64,000 bases of DNA, taken from assembly GCA_033977485.1 (NCBI GenBank), contig CM066994.1:27806681-27870680 (forward strand). Reading direction: 5' to 3'. Source of the DNA: Hydrangea macrophylla (Eukaryota; Streptophyta; Magnoliopsida; Cornales; Hydrangeaceae). Numbering within the stretch: the first letter of the stretch is position 1; every line of letters starts with the position of its first letter. Shown one piece after another: positions 33,301 through 43,258 of the stretch. The position numbers and the translations under genes are program-made. Below the pieces are notes generated by a model. It was not told the origin of the DNA. It made no database searches and was given only the letters and a program-made list of their open reading frames with translations.

Positions 33301-33516
33301 GAGGTTGTTACCAACAACGCCTCCATTGAAAAAATTGATGAGGCAATATCTTCACTTGGTGGCGACGCCCAGAAGTGCAGCGATCAACTACAAACCAGCG
33401 TCCCCATATCTCGGGCTTGGGCCCAAAAACTAGAGAGGGCCAAGAGGGACCGGTCTGGAGCCGTCAAGACCTGGGAAGACTTGAAGGCTAAGCTTAGGAA
33501 TTTTGAGTCGGCCTAG
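30389..33516 (+). pseudogene. Antisense gene of element A: plant mobile domain, basic linker and coiled coil (one frameshift)
   Basis: Three exons fit GT-AG rules and phase 0: 30389-32092, 32172-32729 and 32816-33516 (introns of 79 and 86 bp). Exon 1 encodes a plant mobile domain (PMD, the aminotransferase-like domain of the MAIN/MAIL family): FRCGPMAPTIKDISYLLGL, HTAFIIYWLNKYLFCSAS and LQLWLHSYFPEF. A basic stretch (RRKQVAKRPARKPTP, SQKKQKT) that looks like a nuclear signal follows. Exon 2 is acidic and proline/alanine-rich. Exon 3 is a roughly 165-residue coiled coil (LQNRIAVLKTQLAQCEAEV). One base is missing at about 33013, shifting the frame (VDTL-stop versus NTLMADPSLS). Its end is 89 bp from the end of pol on the other strand. 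PMD proteins act in silencing or transcription in plants. The role here is unknown. Confidence 0.82.
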
Positions 33517-33605
33517 AGGTCGACTCCTCTTTTGTACTTAATTTTTACTCACATATATTTGTAAGTAAGCTGTGCTCAGCCTTATCAATACAAACAACAT
33601 TTTTG

Positions 33606-36600
33606 TTACTCGGGCTCAGGTTCGTAGTTAATGATTTGGTCGTATTCTAACCCTGGATTTGGTTTATAGTTCAAATCAATAGTTTCCCACAGAGTAGGGT
33701 AATAAGACTTCAAGTATTGACCATTTATTAATCTAGGATGAATACCTCTATCCATATCCCGCAGTCTGTAAGCACCACCATTCTTGACCTGATGTATAAT
33801 GAACGGACCCTCCCAGTTGACCGACCATTTACCGTACCGATTATCCTTGTCCCCGATAGGTAACACGGCCTTCCATACCAAGTCTTCTGTACTAAAGGAC
33901 TTCGCCTTTACCCTCTTGTTATACGCTCGGGCGGCCCGCTGCTTCTGCACTTTTAACGAGTCTAAGGCCATGAGCCTCGTTTCATCAAGTCCTTCCAACT
34001 CAGCTATCATAGCCTATGTGTACTCTGCGGGCTCAAGCTGGTTCTGTAAAGCTCTCCTAGCCGATCGGACGGTGACCTCCATTGGTAACATAGCGTCGTG
34101 CCCGTAAGTTAACATGAATGGTGTTACTCCGGTGCTGGACCTCTTAGACGTCCGATAGGCCCATAGTGCCTCGGACAACAACTTGTCCCATTCCCTAGGG
34201 TTCTCATCGATCATCTTCTCAACGATCCCCTTAAGGATCTTGTTGGTTGACTCGGCCTGACCGTTAGCTTGAGCATAGTATGGGGTAGAATTGAGAATTT
34301 TAATCCCTCTACTCTCCGCAAAAGCGGTTGTCTCGGCCCCTGTGAACACAGAGCCTTGGTCGGCCGTTATGGTTTCTGGCAGGCCGAATCGATGTATGAT
34401 GTGTTCCTCAATGAATTTTATCACGGTGGCCTGGGTCACCGTCTTACATGGTATGGCCTCAGCCCACTTAGTGAAGTAATCCGTCGCCACTATAATGAAA
34501 CAGTGTTGGCCTGATGATGGTGGCAAGACTTTGCCAATTAGATCCATAGCCCATCCTCTGAACGGCCATGGTTTTATTATTGGTTGGAGCTCCTTAGCCG
34601 GTACATGCTGGATCGGGCCATGCTTCTGACACGCTTGGCATCCCTTTGCATAGCTGATACAATCCTTCAGCATGCCTGGCCAATAATAGTTATATCGTCT
34701 CAGCAACCATTTCATTTTTGTACCGGCCTGATGAGCCCCACAGATCCCTTCATGCACTTCGGCCATCACCTGCATGGCCTGTTTCTTGCCTAAACACCTC
34801 AAAATCACGTTGTCACCGATGGGCTTTTTAAACAATTCTCCATCGAGTATCACAAATTGGACCGCGAACAGTCTAACTTTTTGGTCTACCCTGACATTTG
34901 GGTGATTCAGATACTCGATGATAGGCCCTCTCCAGTCGTCGTCCTCCATTAAGACCGAATTGATAGTAGCGTACCAACCTCTTCTTGCAACGGAAGGCAG
35001 TGATCGGACATGAACCGTGATAACTTGGTCTTCCAAAACCTTTGTAGAAGACGAGGCCGATCCTGTCTTAGCCAGCTTATCGGCCTCGGTATTCGTAGAC
35101 CTAGGGATATAACTCACGCTAATATCATCAAACTCGTCCATGAGCTGCGTGGCGACAGAGTGAAACGGGCATAATTCCCAACTTTTTATCTGGAACTCTC
35201 CTGATATCTGCCCGATCACCAGCCCTGAGTCTCCCTTTATGTGTACGGACGATGCCCCCAACTCAAGGAGTATCTCCAGTCCGATAATTAATGCTTCGTA
35301 TTCGGCCTGGTTGTTTGTGCACTTGAAATCGAGCCGAAATGACATTTTTGTCTTCTTATACTTGGGTGATACAATGACCACACCTGCCCCAGCACCCTCT
35401 GCGCTTTTGGACCCATCAAAGATCAATGTCCATGGGACCAAGGAAGTGTTTAATACTTTAGGTGCTGGTAGCAACTCTCCCAGATCAGTTGGATTTAGGT
35501 GATCAGCCAAGAAATTTGCTATGGCCTGGCCTTTAACCGATTGCTGTGATCGGTATTGGATGGCAAATTCCATCAGGGCCAAGGTCCATTTTCCAATCCG
35601 GCCTCTCATGATTGGTCTTGACAACATATATTTTATCACATCGGTTTGACATATAATATAAGTAGAAACGGGCAACATATACGTTCTTAACTTCTGTGAT
35701 GAAAAATACAATGCCAAGCACAATTTCTCAATCGGCGCATAGCGCTGCTCGATTGGAGTTAATATTCTGCTTAAGTAATAAACGGCTTGCTCATTTCCTT
35801 GCTCATTATCCTGAGCTAACATACTTCCTATAGAGCAGTCAGAAGCCGATATATACAATTTAAGGTACCTACCCTTCTTGGGTGGCATTAAAACTGGGGA
35901 AGTTGACAAATATTGCTTAATTCCCTCAAAGGCCTGTTGATGGCTGTCTTCCCACTTGAATTCTTCGTCGGTCTTGATCTTCAATAGTGGGGTCCATACT
36001 TGGGTCTTTCCTGCACAGTTGGAGATGAATCTTCTCAGGAAATTAATCTGCCCGAGCAGCCTTTGAAGCTCTTTCTTATTGGCTGGTGGCTTTGCTGCCT
36101 GTATTGCCCGAGCCTTGTTCTTGTCCACCTCTATCCCTCTTTGATGCACCAGGAATCCTAAGAAGTTCCCTGCCGAGACGCCGAAAGCACATTTGAGAGG
36201 GTTCATTTTTAGTTTGTGAGCCCGCATTCTTTCAAATTCCTTTTCTAAGTCTCTCAAGTGATCGGCGTTGTCGCTCGATTTTACCACCACATCATCAATG
36301 TAAACCTCCATGAAATGCCCGATCATATCATGGAAGATTGAATTCATCGCCCTCTGATATGTGGCTCCAGCGTTCTTTAGTCCGAAAGGCATGACAACCC
36401 ATTCAAAGGTTCCAATTGCCCCCGGGCACCGGAAAGCTGTCTTCGGGACATCCTGCTCAGCAATGTAAATCTGGTTGTACCCTGAGTGCCCGTCCATAAA
36501 GGACAAAATTTTATGTTTGGCGGCCGAATCAATCAATTGATCGGCCATGGGCATAGGGTACTCGTCTTTTGGGGTAGCTAGGTTTAGATTTCTGAAATCA

Positions 36601-37199
36601 ATACAGACTCTCAGCTTACCATTTTTCTTTACCACTGGGACTACATTCGATACCCATTCCACGTACCTGGCTGTCCGAATGAAGCCAGCTCCCAAAAGTC
36701 TCTCAATTTCTTCTTTCACCTTCATCGTGACTTCGGGTGACATGCGCAGTGGGAGCTGTTTAAACGGCCTAAAACCCGGTTTAATTGGCAAACGGTGCTC
36801 CACCAATTCTCTGGATAGTCCGGGCATTTCATCGTAATCCCACGCGAAGCAATCCTTGTATTTGTGTAGGAGAGCAATGATCTCGGCCTGGAACTGCGGT
36901 TCAAGCACCTGACTCACATATGTGGGTTTGTGCTCTCCTTCATTGCCCAGGTTGATCTCCAATAGTGGATCCTGAACGTCGGCCTTCAAGTTATCTAGCT
37001 TGGCTGTGGCCGTTTCGAGTTCATCCATTTGAATCTCCTCCTCTATTGGCGTTTCTTCTTCATAGATACAATCGGCCAGATTAATCATTCCGTCTACAGG
37101 GCCGATCTCTAATCTCCTATCGGCCAGATATGCACACCATCTGGCCATGCTGGCCTTTAGGGCCAGCTGTCTTTTAACTTCAATTGGTCGTGGATCCAT
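33606..37199 (-). pseudogene. Element A RT, dual RNase H, integrase (one nonsense change)
   Basis: The ATG at 37199 overlaps the end of the gag-protease frame by 20 bp and is one base out of phase with it. RT shows RVCIDFRNLN, MPFGLKNAGATYQR and the active site YIDD. Two RNase H-like parts follow (VYYLSRILTPIEQRYAPIEK, then LIFDGSKSAEGAGAG with NNQAEYEALI), as in Tat elements. The integrase has an HHCC region (HQAGTKMKWLLRR, CQACQK) and the D-D-E core (AMDLIG, TADQGSVF, GQAESTNK). A TAG at 34014-34016 replaces a position that is glutamate in element B. The frame then continues to 33606. RNase H duplication and PBS type place it in Tat. Confidence 0.93.
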
Positions 37200-40041
37200 C
37201 GAAGTCTTCTTGTTCCTTAATCTCTACCGGCCTTGATTCTTCTGTCCGACTGAGATTGTGATAACCGAACTTTAAGTTTGGTATAACTTCTTTACGGAAT
37301 GTGGCTGCATTTGGTCTACCAAGTTTGCTGCATCCTAATAATTTGATAGGTCCGATATCATCTTCGTATAATACTGCATCGGCCGTCTGCACCCGGGCAA
37401 CGAATGGCTTTGTATCGGCCCCAACCACTTCCACTTCGTCATCTCTCCAAAAGATCAACAATTGATGGAGAGTGGAAGGGATGCAGTAATTGGGATGGAT
37501 CCAATCACGGCCAAGCAACGCGTTATACGCGGCCGATGTTTCAACGATGAAAAAAGCTGTCATGGCCGTTTGGATTCCAACAGTCAGCTCAAGAGGCAAG
37601 ATGCCCTTTGTCTTAGATGGTGTGCCCGTGAAGCTCTGAACATTCATCTCGGTCGGAATCAGTTCTGACTCAGATTTTTGAAGAATCCTCAGCATGATTT
37701 AGGGCATGATGTTGATTGTAGATCCCCCATCAATCAATATTCTATTCACGGGGATCCCCTCAATGTGACCCTTTACGTACAACGACTTCAGGTGCTGGGA
37801 TATTTGATAGGTAGGTTTTTCGAAAACCACCTTGACAGGCCCTGCTGGTTTCAGTCCTTCTTCAGTTTGGATCCCTTTCGGCCTCAAGATGGTTATCTTA
37901 GGCCGATCGGTTTGCATATCGGTATCATCCACGTTCTTGCTCGTAGCCTCTACCACCTTGGGTCTAACGGTCTCTCCACCACCCCAACACAAACTTTCTA
38001 TTACCGCTGACTCCTTGGTCTGGCCTTCTATTACGTCACCTTCAATGGCCGCTGGCTGATCCGGTTTGGCCATGAATGACATGGGAAGAGTAAACACCAT
38101 GTTTGAGGATAGATTTTTCGGGATTGTTTCGAATTGAATTAGTGTATCATCCTCATCTTCATAATCATCGGCCTCCTCCATTGGATGGGCCGATGGCTCA
38201 CACTTTTCTTTTTCAAAAAGTTTCTTCAAGCGCTCTGTGGCATGCATCGCCCCTTTGCCCGCTTTCTTGTCGAAAACGGGCTCATCTTCTTCCATGGCCG
38301 TTTCCTGTTTGTCGGCCTTACGCTGAGGGGACTCTGGAGGAATCTGGACACGGCCCTGCGAGCGCTGCCGTTCCCTCTCGGCCTGTCTCAGCCTCTGATA
38401 CCTCCTCTTCTGGGACTTGCTGTATTGAGGCATCACTGGAAATTTTGGATGCTCAGCTCTATACCACCTCCCATCACTCACTCTTGGTGGGAGTATCATT
38501 CGGGAGCGAATGTCCGATGCTTCAACCCTTTGTGAGGCACTCATTGTGGGTCGTGATCGATACTGCCTTCCTTCCACATGACTCGAGCTAGGCATACCGC
38601 TTGCTGGCGGCGGCTTCGGCTTCCACTCGGGCTTTGGGTGTCCCTGTTTGGGCAAGGAAAGCCTCTCATGCACGGATCTTCTCGGGCTGTACTCTCGTCG
38701 TTCCTCAACTCTAGGCCTCTTGCTCTGGCTGGAGGCCCTCTCCTTAATATCCGCCTTGCACCTCGGACACAGGCCTTGTTCTATCAGCTCTAGTTGATGT
38801 CGTAAATCTGTGATCAAATTATTCGTGGTTGATCGGGCTACCTCGACATCAGCCTTTAGTTCCGCTTCCTTGCGTTCCTGGTATGTCCTCTGAAGCTCGT
38901 GAATAGTCACCTTCGGCCTATCAGTCCCCGAAACGGCAATTTGTTTCCCTTCCCTTTGCTTTGGGACCTTCTCGCTGTCAGTCAAGTCTATCTTGACCCT
39001 TGGCCGTGTTAGCTTAGTCAAATCGGGCACTACCATATTGGTTCCAGTGATCTGTGGGAACGGATTCGCATCAACTCCCATAGCTTTGTCCAAAAATTTG
39101 AACACTCCTTTCTCCACGTTCTCCTGTATCACATTACGAAAAACAACGCAGTTATTAGTGGAGTGTTTCCAGGAATTATGCCACTTACAGTATTCCTTAT
39201 TTTTTATGTCATCGGCCTTGGGTATCCGATGACCTTCACCTAGCCTTATCACTTTTTCAGCCAAAAGGGCGTCAAAAATCTGATCGGCCATTGTTATGTC
39301 AAATGTGTAATTTTTTCCTGCCTCGAACGCCATTTTTTTGGCAGCGGCGTTATTATTGACCGGTTTGTTCAAGGCATTACACACAATAGGCCGCTTAGAG
39401 ATTAGTTCGGCCATGTCGATTTCTGCCTCGAGGTCGCAATCTGCTAGATGGACCTCGTAGTTGGGATCTTTGTAATATGTTCCCTTAGAAGAATTCTTCT
39501 TTTCCTGTTCATCAAGTAGGATACGCTCGTAACGGGCGGCCCTTGAAGCCAGCTCGAATAAATCACGGAAATCAGTCCCTTCGAACTTTTTGCGAAGCTC
39601 GAAAGACATTCCGCCCATAGCCATCTTTGCGTATTCTTCTTCGGGCAATATTGTCTTACATCTGTACTTAGCCTTCCTGAATCGGGCTATATATGTTTCA
39701 ACGGTCTCACCCACTAGTTGGAGCATCCTAGATAGATCTACCAACGATATCTCGGGCTCAGTCCTATAAAACTGCCCATGAAACAATTCCTCCATTGCTG
39801 GCCAGTTTCGTACTGAATTGGCCGGGAGATTGACATACCACAAAAACGCTATGCCCGTGAGCGAGTTTGGGAACAACCTTAGTTTTAAAGGGTCGCTATT
39901 GCCTGCATGGCCGCACTGTACAATGAACCGGCCTATGTGCTCTACCGTGGTATGCTCACTTTCCCCAGAAAATAGGGTAAAGTTTGGAACTTTATACCCT
40001 GGTGGGAAATTAACTTGGTCAATTTCAGGCGGGTAAGGCCG
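37180..40041 (-). pseudogene. Element A gag core and protease
   Basis: The frame is the same as the N-terminal gag piece. It contains the retrotransposon gag domain (FPNSLTGIAFLWYVNLPANS, FYRTEPEISLVDLSRM), a CX-type box EYCKWHNSWKHSTNNC and a long charged linker. Protease follows, with the active-site region LIDGGSTINIM (DGG rather than the DTG of element B) and YNALLGRDWIH. A TAA at 37699-37701 interrupts just after the protease motif. The frame ends at 37180, inside the start of the RT frame. Confidence 0.9.
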
Positions 40042-40992
40042 TCAGTATGTCGGCCTCTCCATCCTTCTCATGAACGGGCCATACTCTTCGTGTATGGCCG
40101 CCACCAACTCTTCCCGGTTAATAGGCTGCGCAGCGGGTCGGGCATTCACCAAAGGGGGTGGTGGTTGCTGTTGGTTGATATTGGCCTGACGAAGCCAAAA
40201 ATCATCATTATTCCTTTGCCCCCCAGCAGCGTTACCTGGGGGCATTTGTTGGCCGATTACCTCTGGGTTACGGCCATTTGTTGCAATTCCTTCAGGCTGA
40301 GCCCCTGTTACCGGGGTGGTTAGTGGAGGTGGCAACTGTTGATTATTATTGATCTGGTGGGTCCAAAACCCGCCATTGTTTCTTTGCCCCCCAGCAGCGT
40401 GAACTAGAGGTGGAGTCCGGTCGAACTGGGTTTCAACACGGCCTCCTGTCTGGACAAAGCTCGGCGTCGCCGATCTACTGGGATCGGTGACCACCACGCC
40501 ACTGGCCGTTTCGTTATGTAATTCGGGCTTCTTGCCTGAGATGTTACCCTCCCTTAGGTTTGGACAGACATAGAGTGAATCCTTTGGTTTATCGGACTCA
40601 AGCGGCGTGCCAGAGCCCAATCCCGAGCCTGAGGCTGATCCCGAGGCCTTTTGGTTGTTACTGGCCTCAAGAACAGCGCAAAGCTGTTGTATCTGAGCAG
40701 CCAGGGCGTCCAGCTTCACGTGGGTAACCCTAGTCTCCATGACCAACTCAGACTGTTCCCGGCGCATATCGGCCGTTTGCCTGACCACATTGTTGAGATC
40801 TGCCATTGATCCTATCAAGGTATTATAGTCCTGCCTCAAAGGATCAACGGTGGCTCTCATGGTTTCTGAGATTGCTTCGATAGTAACGCCACCGTCGTCC
40901 GGAGAATGACCAGTGCTTTCCTCCATGGGTGGATCAACGGCCGACTCGTCTTGGCCGTTTTTGCCGATCTGCTTATCCTTCTTTAGCGGCAT
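40042..40992 (-). pseudogene. Element A gag N-terminal part
   Basis: Starts with ATG at 40992, 15 bp after the primer site. Of 316 residues, the first third is acidic and partly helical (LRQDYNTLIGSMADLNNVV, VKLDALAAQIQQL). A repeated AGGQRNN...FW.. Q-N-rich segment occurs twice, and it ends EEYGPFMRRMERPTY. The TGA at 40042-40044 follows RPTY. Element B reads RPMYRRP here, so CGA-to-TGA is likely. The frame continues directly into the gag core. Confidence 0.85.
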
Positions 40993-41006
40993 GACTTGAC
41001 ACTATG

Positions 41007-41025
41007 GGTCCCACCGGGCGTGCCA
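41007..41025 (-). promoter_or_regulatory. Primer-binding site of element A
   Basis: In sense orientation TGGCACGCCCGGTGGGACC lies 3 bases after the 5' LTR. The same 19 bases occur at the same place in element B (59235-59253), which supports the call. It ends with the TGG expected opposite CCA of a tRNA. I did not assign the tRNA. Confidence 0.85.
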
Positions 41026-41028
41026 AAA

Positions 41029-42268
41029 TGTTTGCTAGTAGTTATGCGCGGGCGTGCCAGAACCAAAAGTAGTTCAGTGTGTGCAAACTAATTTCCTATA
41101 TGCTTGAGTCAGTGATACTCAAGGCTTTTAGATCTGACTTCTAAACTAAAACAATTGTGTGCGGCGAGTAGGAAAGTACCCTCACCAGAAATCCCTTGGC
41201 AGTACTGAAGCGCACAAGCCAAATAGTGTATGAGTTTACCAAGTAAACAATCACAAACGATTAATAAAATACAGATTTTATTAAATGTTTGGAAAATACA
41301 ACCAAAGAACAGATTCAGAACAGACTGATTGTTCGTGAGAATGAAAACAGTAAAAGAAAAATAACAAAAAAGAGGGTAGACCTATTTGCTATGCTTGCAG
41401 AAAAAAACATAAAAGTTGAATGCTTTTGAATGCTGTTGAATGCTTTGTTGAATGCTGTTTTCGAGAGTGACGCGGAGTAGATTGCAGCTTGGCCTGCCTC
41501 CATATTTATAGCGGCCATGATTGTATTCTGATTAGGAAAGGACTCCTTAGCTTGCGCCTTAAGCTATTAATTGATTGGTTAATTGAAGAAACCCTTTTAT
41601 ATCAATGATTCCTTCCTTATCAAGAACTTGATTGCCTTAATCCCTTTAATTTAGGGATCAGACGCATCAATCCAGCTGGCAATAGACAATCCCTTTCCTA
41701 ATCGGACTCTTATTCCTAAAATTCTTTGAACGTGATGTCATCCCGCCAGCTGTGAATTGCTGCCTTCTTTTCATCAACCGGCCTCATAACTGTGACTGAA
41801 GACTTATCAAACCCACGTAATGTCCTTATGTCCGATAACATCTCTCCAGGTGCTCACGTCCGATCGGGCTCACGTCACCAACCTTTATTACTTTCAGTAG
41901 ATATGGTGTCCGATAGTTGGTACATTCATGTTCTCTATCTCCTCATCGGGCTCCCACGTTCTGACAAATGCCCGATGAGGTCCCTTATGCCCGGCATCTC
42001 AATCGGTCTCCAACGTGTATCCTTGCTCCATTGCTTCCACCATTGATGCCCGATAGACCACTGCGGGTCTGATGCTGCCTATCGGGCTCCATCCCCTGGA
42101 ACATCCAGGTTGCCTTCTCTAAACTTCTGGTGATGCTTCCCCTAAGCCCGATGTCATCATCTACTCCAGACCAACCGGTGTCTAAAATGCCCATGCCCGA
42201 CTATCTCCAGGCCCATATCCTCATATCAATCGGGCTAGAAAACCTTTGGCGGTTTTTAGGTGCAAACA
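41029..42268 (-). repeat. Element A 5' LTR
   Basis: It is 1,240 bp, the same length as the 3' LTR, with TG...CA ends and the GCAGT duplication on its outer side. Confidence 0.95.
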
Positions 42269-42520
42269 GCAGTAAATCCCAATGTTGCTTCATGTGCATC
42301 GCAATCCAAGTAAGTTCGAAGGCTTCAATCCATTGTGGAAGTACCATTTGCATTTCAATTCGGAAAAATCTAAATTGAGGGAAAGTAATCAATGAAAATG
42401 TGCAGCTCAACTCATTAGTTAACATATTAATTTGAGAGAGTAATCAAAATTAATGCAGAACTTACCTAGAAATTTGAGCGAACAAATTTGATGTCCTTTC
42501 CAAGGTATATTTTTCCCATG
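42269..42520 (-). pseudogene. Last two exons of an unrecognised host gene (part 1)
   Basis: On the minus strand an exon 42520-42466 (55 bp) lies between an acceptor GTCATTTCAG and a perfect donor GTAAGT. It reads WEKYTLERTSNLFAQIS. After a 96 bp intron (acceptor CAATTTAG) the next exon from 42369 reads RFFRIEMQMVLPQWIEAF, then ELTWIAMHMKQHWDLLQ. It continues across element A to TAA at 28841. Splice phases agree. The helical, Trp- and Met-rich C-terminus is not a family I can name. Upstream exons were not found between 42521 and 43258. The insertion removes the last three codons and the stop from the transcript. Confidence 0.5.
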
Positions 42521-43258
42521 CTGAAATGACAGTTCAGTGCCCGAAAAAATACATGAAAGGGTATAATTAATTAACTGTAAATGAATCAGAAAACACATTC
42601 CAATGCTCAAATCTATTTGTTGTATGCTAATTAAAAACCAAATACACATAATATATGCGTGTCATTTCACAAACAGAGTTTAGACCAAATTTTAAGTCCA
42701 AATTAGTTAACTCGCTCAAGCCACTACAATAGGAAGCTTGATGGTTGTGAAAACAGTAAATCTTTGTTGATAAAAACCAAGTGTATTTGAGATCAGTGAA
42801 GCTCAAGGAGTTGAAGTAATAGGAACTTTTCTCATATGAAGGAAGTTTGAGAGAAAATGAAGCTCAATGATCTGCAGAAAATCACAAACATTACTGTTTT
42901 AGAAGACTAGCTCCTATATCTTGACCAAAATATGACAAAAAATATGAAATTCATGAAAACATTCTCCTTTTTTTGAGTTTCAATGCATTGTTGACCATGA
43001 AATTGGTGCAATTTATTTAACATGGAAAGGACTCTTGTTTGTTTTTTTCTTTTTTTTTTTCTTTTCTACCAATCTATGTAATAGGGATTTTTTTTATATA
43101 TTCTATAAAACAAAGTCTAGATTAGAAGGAATTTTTTTCCTGCAAATGTATATAACATGGGAAAATCCTCCTACTGAATAAAGCCCTCAGAACTTGGTCA
43201 CCAAAAACGTTTTCAGAAGCAATTGGGACATTCAAAAGAGTATTGAAACATCACTCAA
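42521..43258. other. Possible intron or upstream part of the host gene
   Basis: No exon can be assigned with confidence. On the minus strand TTTTCTGCAG near 42877 could be another acceptor, but the following frame closes quickly. Confidence 0.3.

Larger units (their letters stand above)
28857..42268 (-). mobile_element. Ty3/gypsy Tat-lineage retrotransposon, element A (13,412 bp)
   Basis: Two 1,240 bp LTRs (TGTTTGC...GCAAACA) are flanked by the exact duplication GCAGT (28852-28856, 42269-42273). The element reads on the minus strand: 5' LTR, primer site, gag-protease, RT-RNase H-integrase. An antisense multi-exon gene then lies on the plus strand before the 3' LTR. I count about 9 LTR differences in 1,240 bp, eight of them transitions, so it is young. 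Three nonsense changes in gag-pol and one frameshift in the antisense gene make this copy defective. Confidence 0.95.

Noticed and set aside
30389..33516. Independent host gene trapped between two elements
   Set aside because: It lies between pol and the 3' LTR inside one intact target duplication, and element B has the equivalent gene in the same place. It belongs to the retrotransposon.
38103..38591. Plus-strand open frames of 70-160 codons within gag and pol of elements A and B
   Set aside because: They are shadows of the minus-strand polyprotein, with no domain, promoter or splice logic. The antisense PMD gene lies elsewhere and has all of these.
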